The notes under the pieces are model-generated. The model was not told where the DNA came from, did no database searches, and was given only the letters and a program-made list of their open reading frames with translations. A DNA stretch of 64,000 nt, from positions 62,001-126,000 of the forward strand of contig CAVTWL010000006.1 in assembly GCA_963738375.1 (NCBI GenBank). Reading direction: 5' to 3'. Origin of the DNA: Bog-159 sp963738375 (lineage in GTDB: Bacteria; Acidobacteriota; Terriglobia; Bryobacterales; Bryobacteraceae). Below are positions 52,934 through 62,900 of this stretch, in pieces (position 1 is the stretch's first letter; each line of letters opens with the position of its first letter). The translations under genes and the position numbers were made by a program.

Positions 52934-53446
52934 TCACCCATGTTTTATGAACTCAGTGCGGTACTTCGGCGCGAGCGCTTCGGCCTTGGCGCGGAACGCC
53001 GCTTGGCCGACTGAGTCCGCCTTGGGCGGCGGAGTTGTCCGTGTTGCCACCGCATCCCCAACCTCGATAAAGAAGTTTTCTTGCCCCGCCGGCGAGCAGA
53101 TGCACAACAATCGCGCCGCCCGGTCGCTGGTGTTTTGAAATTGGTGCGGCGCATTAGCGGGTATATTGATGGTTTCGCCAGCGCGCACGATGGATTTCGC
53201 GCCACGAAAGGTCGCTTCGATCTCGCCCTCCAGAACCGTAAACGATTCCTCGAAATCATGGCGGTGCGGGGGCGGGCCGCCACCGGGGGGAACATGCATG
53301 TCGATCAGCGAGTAGCGGCCAGCCGTTTCTTTGCCCGCAAGCAGGATCGTGTACGTGTCGCCCACCAAACCAAGGTGAGGGAGGCTCTGGTCTTCGTTCG
53401 GCCGCGCTACGGCAAGAGTGCGTTCGGGATCGTCGGGTGGAATCAT
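52934..53446 (-). CDS. Cupin-domain protein
   Basis: A 170-aa single cupin. PPPHRHDFEESFTVLEGE supplies the first cupin motif with the HxH...E metal ligands, and NIPANAPHQFQNTS supplies the second with His. ATG 53446 is preceded by GAGAGGAAG. The C-terminal 40 residues after the barrel are charged and helical (VGQAAFRAKAEALAPKYRTEF). Quercetinase-like or sensor cupins share this pattern; no substrate is evident. A longer frame upstream to 53782 is non-coding by its composition. Confidence 0.85.
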   Translation of the reverse strand: MIPPDDPERTLAVARPNEDQSLPHLGLVGDTYTILLAGKETAGRYSLIDMHVPPGGGPPPHRHDFEESFTVLEGEIEATFRGAKSIVRAGETINIPANAPHQFQNTSDRAARLLCICSPAGQENFFIEVGDAVATRTTPPPKADSVGQAAFRAKAEALAPKYRTEFIKHG

Positions 53447-53847
53447 GGCTTCCTCTCGACCATTGTACCGGCCATCCGGAGAATTCTGCCCGCGCGCGCG
53501 CCACGATTTCCGCGAGTTTCTCGGAAGCGGAGTGGGAATCACAGTCCGACTTCGGTCGTGCGACCTCCCGCGCCCATTCCGCACATAGTTTGGGAGCCCC
53601 TGAGAGCAGCCTGTCGGCTGCGGCGAATTCATTGCCGGCCCCGTGTGCTTTCTATTTGCGTTGATCCGCGTGAACCGCCGGCCAATCCTCTTGCGCGAAT
53701 GACAGCTTCTCTGAAGTGCCGTTTGCGCTCGGATCGGGCATCTTTTCCAGCGACTCTGCCGTTTCCCACCTTTTCGTCGCACACCCGCGCTGAACCCCGG
53801 GCTTCTGGTTGCGGAGCGCTTTACGCTATCATCAGGGCTGGCGAAAT
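53447..53847. other. Intergenic region between cupin and zinc-ribbon genes
   Basis: A 401-base divergent gap. I find no gene. At about 53654-53682 the sequence TTGCGTTGATCCGCG and what follows resembles a dispersed intergenic motif seen in many GC-rich bacterial genomes; without a genome search this stays a suspicion. Promoters of both flanking genes must lie here but none can be picked out with confidence. Confidence 0.4.
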
Positions 53848-54045
53848 ATGAGCAAACGGATCGGCTTCGATATAGACTGTCCCAACAATCACAATCAGAC
53901 TGTTACTTTCAGTCAAGAACAATTCGAAGAGGACCTGAAGAGCGACAAACTGGTCTTCCATTGCAATACCTGCGACACGAATTGGACGCCGACAACCGAA
54001 GAGATCGCCAAGTTTCGCAAGGCATTCGCAGCGGCTGCTCACTAA
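53848..54045 (+). CDS. Small zinc-ribbon-like protein (65 aa)
   Basis: A 65-aa protein from ATG 53848. Cys-10 with His-14 in IDCPNNHNQTV and the pair in FHCNTCDTNWTP (Cys-39, Cys-42) make a four-ligand zinc-binding pattern with the usual spacing of small zinc ribbons. The rest is acidic (EEDLKSDKLV) then helical (EEIAKFRKAFAAAAH). An upstream in-frame start at 53809 would add 13 residues with no ribosome site. Function unknown; nucleic-acid or protein contacts are typical for the fold. Confidence 0.7.
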   Translation: MSKRIGFDIDCPNNHNQTVTFSQEQFEEDLKSDKLVFHCNTCDTNWTPTTEEIAKFRKAFAAAAH

Positions 54046-54079
54046 GCCACCGCAGCGGGCGACGCGCCACGGCAAGATC

Positions 54080-54106
54080 GGCCGCTAGAAGAGTTTCCTA
54101 GCCGCC
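54080..54106. terminator. Hairpin between convergent small genes, possible terminator
   Basis: GGCCGCTAG, a nine-base loop, then CTAGCCGCC forms a stem of five pairs, one mismatch and three pairs. It lies after the zinc-ribbon gene and just at the end of the opposing 54098-54427 gene, a position where a two-way stop would be useful. There is no T-run, so it is uncertain. Confidence 0.25.
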
Positions 54107-54427
54107 GGCTTTCGATGTCGAGGCGCTGCCTGCTCCATGACGCGAGTCGCGCGTATCGGCGGGCGAGCCAGACCGATCCCGCCGTTGGCCCGTCTGACAC
54201 CCTCCCCGCTTCTTTCGATCCCTCGCTAACTGCCACACGTCCACCGTCACCTGCTCCCAGCGGTACCTCCATACGTCGAGCGAACACATCTCCAAGGGAT
54301 GGCAGGCATCAACCCCACCCGGCGCGGGCCAGAGCACGCCTTGATTTCTCTTATTGCACGACGGTTTCTTACCCTGCTGAGCGAAACAACCGAACAGCGA
54401 TAGGGCCGAAATAAGCATCAATCGCAT
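54098..54427 (-). CDS. Small exported protein with Trp/Cys motif, acidobacterial type
   Basis: A 109-aa protein with a hydrophobic N-terminus (LMLISALSLFGCF), which may be a signal peptide with Cys-13 as a possible lipobox Cys. The conserved-looking core includes NQGVLWPAPGG, DACHPLEMCSLDVWRYRWE and QVTVDVWQLARDRK, a pattern I associate with short acidobacterial proteins of unknown role. The last 35 residues are Gly/Arg/Ser-rich and low complexity. The frame is open further upstream to 54475, but ATG 54427 gives the better N-terminus. Function unknown. Confidence 0.6.
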   Translation of the reverse strand: MRLMLISALSLFGCFAQQGKKPSCNKRNQGVLWPAPGGVDACHPLEMCSLDVWRYRWEQVTVDVWQLARDRKKRGGCQTGQRRDRSGSPADTRDSRHGAGSASTSKAGG

Positions 54428-54559
54428 AGGCACTACGACAGCCTTCCCAGAGGATGCCGCAAGACTACTTAACAAGCAAGCGGCTCGAGTACCAGTACGC
54501 AGCTAACTAAAGCCATGTCCGCTTCCCCCTGCCGATAAGCCATGCGGGAGGAGACGACA

Positions 54560-55870
54560 GTGACTCTAGCTAAAACTTCTTTATTGCTATTGGGATGCCT
54601 TGGAGGGGCGACGCTGTTCGCACAGGACGCTACGATGGGCGCGACGCCTGTCTCTAACGAAGTCAACTCGGAATTGCCACCTTGGCTTCGCTTCGGCGGA
54701 GAAGAACGCGCCCGCACGGAGTTCGTCCTTGGCGAAGGATTCAAATCCGTCGACGATTACTATCTCTTGAATCGCTTGCGCTTGAACATGGCGGTGCGCG
54801 CCACAGGCTGGCTAAAATTCATCTTCCAGGCCGAGGATTCGCGGGTCTTCGGACAGAATACGCTGCCGGCGCCGGCGTCGCAGAAGGACGCCATGGATCT
54901 GCGCATCGGGTACATGCAGGTGGGGGGGGAGGATGGGCCGGTAACGCTCAGGGCCGGACGCCAGGACCTCCAATTCGGCGACGGCCGGCTGCTGGCGGAC
55001 CCCGCCTGGTCGAACGTGGGCCGAACGTTCGACGCCGCGCGGGTGACGCTGCGCCAGGGCAAGAACAAAGTCGATTTGTTTACCGCCTCGTCGGTCAAAG
55101 TCAATCCAATGGCCTTCGACGAAGATACGCAAGGTGAGCATTTTGACGGCGTCTACGGATCGATGGGCGGCCTGGTCCCTGACGCCACCGTGGAACCCTA
55201 CGTTTTCTGGCGCATGGAGCATAACTACAAGAGCGAAAGGGGCAGTGTGGGAAACCTGGACGAAAAGACGTTTGGCTTCCGGTGGGTGGGCACGCTGCCC
55301 GCCGGCTTCGATTACGGCACGGAGATGGCGCTGCAGGACGGATATTGGGCAGGCGATCGCATAGCTGCGTGGATGGGGCGTTGGACGGTAGGCCACACAC
55401 TGGCCGATAAGGGCCACAAACCGCGCGTCTTCCTGGAATATATTCGCGCCACCGGCGACGCTCGTTCCAAGGATGGCGACCACGGAACCTTTGACCCTCT
55501 GTTCCCTGGCTCACACGATAAATTCGGCCTAACCGATTTGTTTTGTGCCAGCAACATCGTCTATATCCGTCCCGGTTTCCAATACAACTTACGATCGAAC
55601 CTGAAACTGTCGACATCTTACAACGACTTGTGGCTCGAAAATCCGCACGACGGCCTGTATGTAAGCAATAAGATGGTCGCGCGCAGCCCCAATGCGACCG
55701 CCGGGACCCACATCGGGCAGGAGGGCGACATCCAGGTGCTGTGGACCGTGTCCCCCGCGACTGAATTCAACCTCGGTTTCGGCCGTCTTTTCCCCGGAGA
55801 ATTTCTGCGCCTTACCACTGCGGGTATGCCCTACAACATCGTGTTCCTGAACATGGCACAGCGCTTCTGA
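54560..55870 (+). CDS. Alginate-export-type outer-membrane barrel (AlgE-like)
   Basis: A 436-aa outer-membrane protein. Start GTG 54560 has GGAGGAGA at good spacing, better than ATG 54542, which lies inside that site. A signal peptide runs to about residue 21 (ATLFAQ). LRFGGEERARTEFVLGEGF, LRAGRQDLQFGDGRLLADPA and VFLEYIRATGDARSKDGDHG are features of the alginate-export family, with a terminal Phe (LNMAQRF) suited to barrel insertion. Substrate is inferred only by family; acidobacterial relatives are not proven alginate exporters. Confidence 0.8.
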   Translation: MTLAKTSLLLLGCLGGATLFAQDATMGATPVSNEVNSELPPWLRFGGEERARTEFVLGEGFKSVDDYYLLNRLRLNMAVRATGWLKFIFQAEDSRVFGQNTLPAPASQKDAMDLRIGYMQVGGEDGPVTLRAGRQDLQFGDGRLLADPAWSNVGRTFDAARVTLRQGKNKVDLFTASSVKVNPMAFDEDTQGEHFDGVYGSMGGLVPDATVEPYVFWRMEHNYKSERGSVGNLDEKTFGFRWVGTLPAGFDYGTEMALQDGYWAGDRIAAWMGRWTVGHTLADKGHKPRVFLEYIRATGDARSKDGDHGTFDPLFPGSHDKFGLTDLFCASNIVYIRPGFQYNLRSNLKLSTSYNDLWLENPHDGLYVSNKMVARSPNATAGTHIGQEGDIQVLWTVSPATEFNLGFGRLFPGEFLRLTTAGMPYNIVFLNMAQRF

Positions 55871-55946
55871 TCCCCGGGACGCCGCTAACGCTTCGCCGTC
55901 TGGCGACCGATAAAAAGAGCGGGCGTGCCCCAGGTGGGAGAAGTCT

Positions 55947-56054
55947 ATGACGGAGATCAAACTGTGGGTCATAGGATGGTTGTTCGCGCCTTTTATCCCG
56001 CTCGTTCTCCTGGCGCCAGCGGCTCGCGTTAGCAGGAAAGAAGGAACCGGATGA
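55947..56054 (+). CDS. 35-aa single-helix membrane peptide coupled to chemoreceptor
   Basis: ATG 55947 is preceded by GGGAGAA at a good spacing. The peptide starts Met-Thr-Glu-Ile-Lys-Leu-Trp, runs through one hydrophobic helix (about residues 6-25, VIGWLFAPFIPLVLLAP) and ends in a basic tail (RVSRKEGTG). The stop TGA lies in the sequence ATGA that holds the chemoreceptor ATG, so the two overlap by 4 bases. The topology and coupling suggest a small partner of the receptor or of the membrane, but no family is known to me. The gene is below usual annotation size limits. Confidence 0.55.
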   Translation: MTEIKLWVIGWLFAPFIPLVLLAPAARVSRKEGTG

Positions 56055-57505
56055 GAGTATCGACGAAGTTATATGGCGCCGTAGGCGCCTTGGCTGCGAC
56101 CGGACTTCTGGTCGCCGGGGCCGGCAACTGGTATGTGAGGGCGCTCGGGCAGGAACTGACCATCGCCACAGGGAGAACGGCCATCAAACTCGACTTGGTG
56201 AATGCAACGCGCGCGCGATCCTGGGAAATGGTCGCGGCTCTGCGCGGCGCTCTTCTTTTTGCAAACCGCAAGGATCGATCGGAGTTCGATGCGAGTGTCA
56301 CGCGCTGGAATTACGCGTTCAAACGCACAGGAGAACAGATCCGGCTGATACGGCCGCTGCTTGATCTCGAGCAAGCCAGAGCCGATCTAGCGCGCTTTGA
56401 AGCGGGCGCGAATGAATTCGAAAAAACAGCGGTCGCCTATCTTGGCTTTTGCCGGGACGGTAAGTTGGGCCTGGCGGAAACTCTCGTCCCGCGGGTGCAA
56501 GTCTTCGCCAACCTCGCCGACGAGACCCTCAGCGACATCAAAGATAAGCAGCGCAGCTTACTGAAGGATTCTCAGGCGCATAGCGCTTCTCTTCGCTCCC
56601 AGAGCCTCCTGGTCAGCACGATGACCAGCATTGTGCTTCTGCTCATTGTTGCCGGAGGCTTCGTTTCGGTGCGAAGTACATGTCGGACACTGGCTTCGGC
56701 CGTGGTCGATCTCAGCGAAGGCGCGGCCCAGGTTGCCGCGGCCGCTGGTGAGGTGTCGGCTTCCAGCCAGTCGCTCGCCCAGGGTTCGTCGGAACAAGCC
56801 GCCTCGCTCGAGGAAACCTCCGCTTCGAGTGAACAGGTCAGTTCCATGGCCCACAAGAATATAAAGAACTCACGCGAGGCGGCCGCGGTGGTCATCGAGT
56901 CGCAGCAGAAATTCGAGCGGACCAATCAGGCGCTGGATCAAATGGTTCAGGCCATGGGAGACATTACCTCCGAGAGCGGCAAAATCTCAAAGATCATCAA
57001 GACTATTGACGAGATCGCTTTCCAGACAAATATCCTGGCGTTGAACGCCGCGGTGGAAGCGGCGCGCGCGGGAGAAGCCGGCATGGGCTTCGCCGTGGTT
57101 GCCGATGAGGTACGTAGTCTCGCCCAGCGTTCCGCCCAGGCGGCGAAAGACACTACTGCGCTCATCGAAGAATCGATCGCCAGGTCTAGCGACGGCAAGA
57201 CCAAAGTGGATCAGGTGGCGGACGCGGTACTCACCATGATTCACGACTTTGCCAGGGTGAAAACACTGGTGGAGGAAGTGAATCGCGGCAGCCAGGAGCA
57301 GACGCTGGGTATTGAGCAGATCGGCAAAGCCATGGCTCAGATGGAACAGGTTACTCAGCAAACCGCCGCTAACGCCGAGGAGAGCGCGTCCGCGGCCGAA
57401 CAACTGAACGCTCAGTCCGAGGCTCTGAAAGCCATCGTGGGTCGCCTCGCCGCCATTGCCGGCGGCGATACTGGCGTAAAAGTAACCGCCTTTGTCCGGT
57501 CTTGA
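56051..57505 (+). CDS. Methyl-accepting chemotaxis protein
   Basis: A 484-aa transmembrane receptor. Two membrane helices (about residues 9-28 and 192-214) bracket a helical, four-helix-bundle-like sensory domain. After the second helix I see no HAMP consensus; a long coiled coil follows directly. The signalling tip is intact (DEIAFQTNILALNAAVEAA and GFAVVADEVRSLAQRSA), with methylation-type segments (SSEQAASLEETSASSEQV and QTAANAEESASAAEQL). No CheW-binding pentapeptide tail for CheR is visible. AAGGAACC precedes ATG 56051. Confidence 0.92.
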   Translation: MRVSTKLYGAVGALAATGLLVAGAGNWYVRALGQELTIATGRTAIKLDLVNATRARSWEMVAALRGALLFANRKDRSEFDASVTRWNYAFKRTGEQIRLIRPLLDLEQARADLARFEAGANEFEKTAVAYLGFCRDGKLGLAETLVPRVQVFANLADETLSDIKDKQRSLLKDSQAHSASLRSQSLLVSTMTSIVLLLIVAGGFVSVRSTCRTLASAVVDLSEGAAQVAAAAGEVSASSQSLAQGSSEQAASLEETSASSEQVSSMAHKNIKNSREAAAVVIESQQKFERTNQALDQMVQAMGDITSESGKISKIIKTIDEIAFQTNILALNAAVEAARAGEAGMGFAVVADEVRSLAQRSAQAAKDTTALIEESIARSSDGKTKVDQVADAVLTMIHDFARVKTLVEEVNRGSQEQTLGIEQIGKAMAQMEQVTQQTAANAEESASAAEQLNAQSEALKAIVGRLAAIAGGDTGVKVTAFVRS

Positions 57506-57563
57506 AACGAGTTCCGGCTTCCTGCATCTAAGTAATGTCGTCGGGGAAAGCACCGGCCGCCTC

Positions 57564-58208
57564 ATGGCACACCACTTCGGAAGCTTGGTATTTACGCCAG
57601 CCGTAAAGGCGCTGCAGGAACGTTATGGCAGCCGAAAGCGGTATGGAAGGATGGAGGAATCCGGGCCGTCCTTCGATCGCCTTGGTCCCGATGAACTCGC
57701 GTTTATCTCGGAGCGCGACAGCTTCTATATGGCCAGCGCCGGCGCCACCGGCTGGCCCTACGTTCAACACCGGGGAGGCCCGAAAGGCTTTCTCAAAGTA
57801 ATCGACGATCGCACCCTGGCATTCGCCGATTTTCGAGGCAACAAGCAATATATCAGCACCGGAAATCTAACGACCGATGACCGCGTCGCGCTAATCATGA
57901 TCGATTATCCGCGCCAGGCTCGCCTGAAAATTTTGGCACGCGCGGAGATTTTCGAGGGTGGCCGCGCCGCCGAGTGGACAAAGCGCGTGAAGATGCCCGG
58001 CGAGAAAGCAGTAATCGAGCGCGTCCTGGTGCTCCACGTTGAGGCGTTCGACTGGAACTGCCCACAACACATCACGCCGCGCTACACCGCGGAAGAGATT
58101 CAGTCGGCGCTCGAACCTGTGGAGCGGGAGATGCGGGAACTGAAGGCAGAAAACGAGCGATTGCGAAAAGCGGTTGGCTTAGCCGGGCAAGATGAAGAGA
58201 CGCCGTAA
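57564..58208 (+). CDS. Pyridoxamine-5'-phosphate-oxidase-fold FMN protein with coiled-coil tail
   Basis: A 214-aa protein. The split-barrel core (about residues 30-150) has DELAFISERDSFYMASAGATG, GWPYVQHRGGPKGFL, and AFADFRGNKQYISTGNL, matching the PNPOx-like family with an N-terminal helical lead. FMN binding is expected. The last 45 residues form a coiled coil (VEREMRELKAENERLRKAV). ATG 57564 is chosen over the open frame to 57492, which is still chemoreceptor overlap. Relatives are general stress or haem-related proteins; substrate unknown. About 60 bases follow the chemoreceptor gene. Confidence 0.8.
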   Translation: MAHHFGSLVFTPAVKALQERYGSRKRYGRMEESGPSFDRLGPDELAFISERDSFYMASAGATGWPYVQHRGGPKGFLKVIDDRTLAFADFRGNKQYISTGNLTTDDRVALIMIDYPRQARLKILARAEIFEGGRAAEWTKRVKMPGEKAVIERVLVLHVEAFDWNCPQHITPRYTAEEIQSALEPVEREMRELKAENERLRKAVGLAGQDEETP

Positions 58209-58282
58209 TAAGCCATCGGAGCCGCCAGCACGTACCCTGGTTTGCCCCGGTTCGCTCCGGCGCGCTAAGATCGGATCAGTTT

Positions 58283-58558
58283 ATGCCTAAGTTCATCATC
58301 GAACGGGAAATTCCCGGCGCCGGCGACATGACGCCTGAACAAGTTCAGGTTGCCGCGCAGCAATCTTTGGGAGTCCTTCGCGATCTCGGCCCACAGATTC
58401 AGTGGCTCCACAGTTATGTAACTGACCACAAAGTCTATTGCGTTTACTGGGCGCCCAACGCGGAGATCATTCAGGAACATGCCAGGCGCGTAGGCGCGCC
58501 GGCTAATCGCATATCGGCGGTACGCCGTCTGATGGACCCATCCAGCGCCGAAGCCTGA
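58283..58558 (+). CDS. DUF4242 protein (SCO4226-like nickel-binding family)
   Basis: A 91-aa ferredoxin-like-fold protein: PKFIIEREIPGAGDMTPEQ at the start, then SYVTDHKVYCVYWAPNAEII and HARRVGAPANRISAVRRLM. This matches DUF4242, whose Streptomyces member SCO4226 binds nickel. The metal-binding histidines may be those in HSYVTDH. Role unknown. It converges with the FAD oxidoreductase gene with 9 bases between the stops. Confidence 0.8.
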   Translation: MPKFIIEREIPGAGDMTPEQVQVAAQQSLGVLRDLGPQIQWLHSYVTDHKVYCVYWAPNAEIIQEHARRVGAPANRISAVRRLMDPSSAEA

Positions 58559-58567
58559 ACGCCGTGG

Positions 58568-59928
58568 TTACGGCGCCGGCGGCACATTTTGGTTCACTCT
58601 AAAAAAGTTCCGGGGATCGTACTTCGATTTAATGGCCGCTAGCCGGTCGCGGTTTCCGAGATAACTCGACGCGATGCGCTCATCCCCCTCATCCATCAGG
58701 AAATTCACGTAGGCGCCGCCGGCCGAGTGTGGATGCAGCGCGGCCCCGTAATCCTGCGCCCATTTGCGGTAAGTGGGTAGGGCACTGGCGTCAGGAGTGA
58801 CAGCCGCGATCATGTGGACAAACTTGACGTCCCGGTAGGCGAAGGCGGTCTCGGTCGCTCCCACATCCTGCACCGCCCCATCCATCGCATAAATGTGGAC
58901 GGCAGAATGAATGGTTGGAACGCTTGGTCCGAATTTCACATGCTCGGCGATCGCTTCATCGCTCAGTTCGCGCATAAAGTCGGCTTTCCAGTAGTGATGA
59001 AGACCGGCAGGCAGCAGTCCGTCGAAAATAGATTGCAAGAACGGATACGCCATGGCATGGGGCAGGACCAATAGCGGCGGACCAAACTCTCGCAGCGGCT
59101 TGGTGGCAGCTTCCGCGGCCGCCGCGTCACCGGTACACGCGCACATGATCGCGCAGACGGTTTTCCCGTGGAGTGCGGCGGGGAACGGCGGCCCTGGCGG
59201 CACGATCAAAAACGCAAAAAAGGCGTTCACTTCGCGCGGAGCGCCGCGCATAAAAGCGCGGAACAGCCGGAGAGCCCCAGCCGCCTGTTCAAGCGGATAC
59301 AAAATGGGGCCGGCATAAAGCTGGCTCACGGGGTGCAAGCGAAATTCGAGCGATACCGCTATGCCAAAGTTTCCCCCCCGCCGCGGATGGCCCAGAACAG
59401 ATCCGCGTTCTGAGCGGCGCTCGCCGTGCGCACTCGCCCATCGGCGGTCACCACCTCCGCCGAGACGAGATTGTCGCAGGCGAGTCCGTAGCGCCGCGAC
59501 AAATACCCAAACCCGCCGCCGGTGGTCAAGCCACCCACGCCCGTGGTCGAAATCACTCCGCCGGATGTGGCAAGTCCGAATGCGTGGGTGGCCTGGTCGA
59601 CATCGCCCCAGGTGCAGCCTCCATCCACCCGCGCCATGTGGCGCTCCGAATCGACATCCACACTCCTCATCCGCGACAAGTCGATCACCAGCCCGCCATC
59701 GCATGTGCCGAACCCCGGGGCGCTATGGCCCCCACCTCGCACCGCGGTTACTAGCTCATTCTCCCGGCCGTAGTTCACGCAGCGAACCACATCCTCAACG
59801 CCTTCGCATTGCACTATCAGCAGCGGCCGCCGGTCGATATTGGCGTTGTAAACTGCGCGGGCGGATTCGTATTCCGCGTCCCCCGGCCGGATTACGGTAC
59901 CTTCTATCGACCCTATGAAGTTCTCCAT
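58568..59928 (-). CDS. FAD-linked oxidoreductase (berberine-bridge type), frameshifted at a G7 tract
   Basis: An FAD-binding PCMH domain is readable from ATG 59928 (GAAGAGGGGAGCGA upstream): VRGGGHSAPGFGTCDGG with the probable FAD-linked His, GGFGYLSRRYGLACDN, and WAIRGGG. The C-terminal half (BBE domain) continues in another frame: FGIAVSLEFRLHPVSQLY onward to YDPRNFFRVNQNVPPAP. The break is at a run of seven G (minus strand, 59379-59373). Eight would restore the family motif GGGGNFGI. The interval is one base short of a multiple of three. It starts inside the 3' end of the kinase gene (16-base overlap). An intact enzyme would oxidise an alcohol, sugar or alkaloid-like substrate. Confidence 0.85.
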
Positions 59929-62900
59929 TCGCTCCCCTCTTCCTGACCAGCCCATTCCACGATTTCCTCGAGGCTCATATTCCAGCCCTTCATCCACAAG
60001 TCGGTGGCTTCCGGCCCGGCATCCTTTCGGGCAATATCGATCTTCCTTTCCATCTCGGCTGCCCGCGCGAAATTCGTCGCCTGAAAGTTAAAACGCTTGC
60101 GGATCGCCGCCGAAGCTCCCCCGAGGGTCAAGGCCAGCCGGGGCCGGTCGCACCGAATGGCCAGTTCCGCCAACGATTCGAGCACGCGCGGCAGGGCCGG
60201 CGGACTGTCGCCTCCGTAAAGCCGCAGCGCCTCCCGGCATAAGTTTTGCGCCTCGGCCAACCTGCCATCGGCGGCTTCCACCCGCGACAGATCGTGCAAA
60301 CATGAGGCGATGCCGTACCTGAAATCGAGTTTCCGAAACCTCTTCAGCGCTTCCTGGTAAAGCGTACGCGCCTGTGATGTCTCGCCCTGCTCGCGGCGCA
60401 AGTCGGCCAAGTGCGTCAGCGACCAGGTGGCATTCTCTTCGTCGCCCGCCTGCTCGAACAAGCGCTTCGACTCCCCATATAAAGCCTGTGCGTATGCTAA
60501 ATCGGCGATTCGCACCACATCGGCCAAGTTGCAGAGCGTGCCAGCGAGTAGGGCAGGCTCGCCCTTGGTCCGAGCCATCTCGACGCATCGCTCGGACCAG
60601 AGGCGGGCCGCCACCCGATCGGCAAAACGTAGCGTCGCTCCCATTCGATTTGACAATTGAAACATTCCGGCCCAGTCGCCGGCGTCTTCGAAAAGCTTCC
60701 ACAACGCGTGATAGTCGCTGGCTTCGGACCGGCCGGTATCATAAGCGAAGTCGATTTGCCAGAAGACCCCATAACGGTGCAGGCGCGGAAAACGTTCCAC
60801 CCCTGGGAGGGCGAGCAGGCGCGTGATGCGATCCAAGCCTTCGACGGCCATACCGATCGAATAGAAATAGACAGCCAACGCCATAACCAGGCGTAATCCC
60901 CATTCCACCTCGGCGTTGGCCGCCAGCCGAATCCAGGGCACCGCGAAAATTACCGAGATCGACGTCGAGACGATGTTTACCGGTGCGCTCCCGGCGTAGC
61001 GCGGGGGCTTCCTCTTCCGCGCACACCAAGAAGTAAGCGGCGTGCGCCTTGCGCGTATAACCTTCTTCTCCGGCGGCTGCCAACTGCTCCAGGCCGTACT
61101 CCTTCATGGTTTCCAGCAAGGCGAAACGTGGCTCCGCGTCGTATAGATCGAGGCGGCGGATCAGGCTGTTGTCGGCCAATAGCTCAATACCGTCCCACAG
61201 ATTGACCTTCAAATCCTCGCGCGTATTGCAAACGGCTTCGATCGCTTCCATGGTGGCGCCGCCCACGAAAACAGCCATTCGGCGGAACAGTTTCCGGTGA
61301 TCCGGGTCGAGCAGGTTATAACTCCAGTCGAGCGTCGCCCGCAGCGTGTGCTGGCGCCGCGGCAGATCCCGGGCGCCCCCTACCAGTAACGAGAGCGGAT
61401 CGTCCAGGCGTGCCTTGAGAGCTTCCAGCGGAAATAGCCGAGTCCGGGCAGCGGCCAACTCAATGGCCAGCGGCAAGCCATCCAAGCGGCTGCAGATTTC
61501 GCCTGCGATGCGTAATTGGTCGCTGTCGAGCGTCGCGCCACGCAGACCGGTGGCTCTTTCCAGAAATAACTGCACCGCGGGAGCTTGCGCCATCTTGCCG
61601 CCGCCCTCGCTCCGTTGCGAACTCAGGGACGGAACGGCGAACTCGTGTTCTCCGTAGATTCGCAGCGCGGCCCGGCTGGTCACTACCACCTTCACGCGCT
61701 CCGAGGCCAGGCGCGCTACAAAAATCGCTGACTCCAGGACGTGCTCGAAATTATCCAGCACCATCAGCAGCGGGCCTGGCAAGCGCTGCAAATGGTCGGC
61801 GATGGCAGCTTCTACATCGCTCCGCACCCCGCACCCGATGCCGAGAGCCAGCGCCACCTCCGATGCCACGAAACCGCTCTCGCTAACATTTTCGAGCCGC
61901 ACAAAGCAGACCCCTCCGGTAAAGCGGTCCGCCATGGCACGTGCGAGTTCCACGGCCAGCCTGGTCTTGCCGATCCCACCGGCGCCGACCAGTGAGACGA
62001 TCCTCACCGTGGGGTCGGCCACGAGATCACGCAATCTAGCGATTTCCAATTCGCGCCCGATGAGAGGGTTGCGCGGCGCCGGGACAGTGTTTACGGGCAC
62101 CGCCGCCGGCGTACGGTGGGCGCTGGTAATTATGGCGGAGAATTCGCGCCGCAGCGCCTCGGTCGATTCGAACCGGTCCTGCGCAGCCTTGGCCAGACAG
62201 CGCTCCACCATCCATTGCAAGGGCGCGGGCGCCTGCGATCTCAGGCTTGTCAGCGATTCCGGTTGTGCCAATAGGATTGCCGCCTGTACCTCGGCCACCG
62301 ATTTGCCGGAAAAGGCCCGCCGTCCCGTGATCAGTTCATACAGCACCGCTCCAAACGAAAAGTGGTCCGACCGGAAGTCGAGTCTTTCGCCCCGGGCCTG
62401 TTCCGGCGACATGTAGCCCGGCGTGCCCACAATCATCCCGAGTGCGTCTCCGGTGACCGAGTCCAGGTTGAACGTGTTCGTCGCCGCGATGCGTTTGGCC
62501 AGGCCGAAATCGAGAACTTTGGTCCGCCCGGCGGCCGTAACCATGATGTTTTCGGGCTTCAGGTCCCGATGCAGGAACCCGCCTTCGTGCGCCGCGGCCA
62601 GAGCCTCCAAAATCTGCGCCGCGATTTTCAGGAGCTCGTCCATGGGCAAAGGGCCCAGCTTCAATTTCTCGCGAAGCGTCTGACCTTCGAGCCATTCCAT
62701 GACGATATAGGTCTGGCCGCCGGCCGTACCGACATCGTGAATGGTAATGATGTTTGGATGATTGAGCGCCGATGCGGCACGTGCCTCCTTGAGGAACTGG
62801 GCCTCGAGGCTTGCCGAATAGCGCCCCGAACGAATCGTCTTAATGGCGACCTTGCGGGCCAAGCGGGTGTCCGACGCCCGAAAAACTTCCCCCATCCCCC

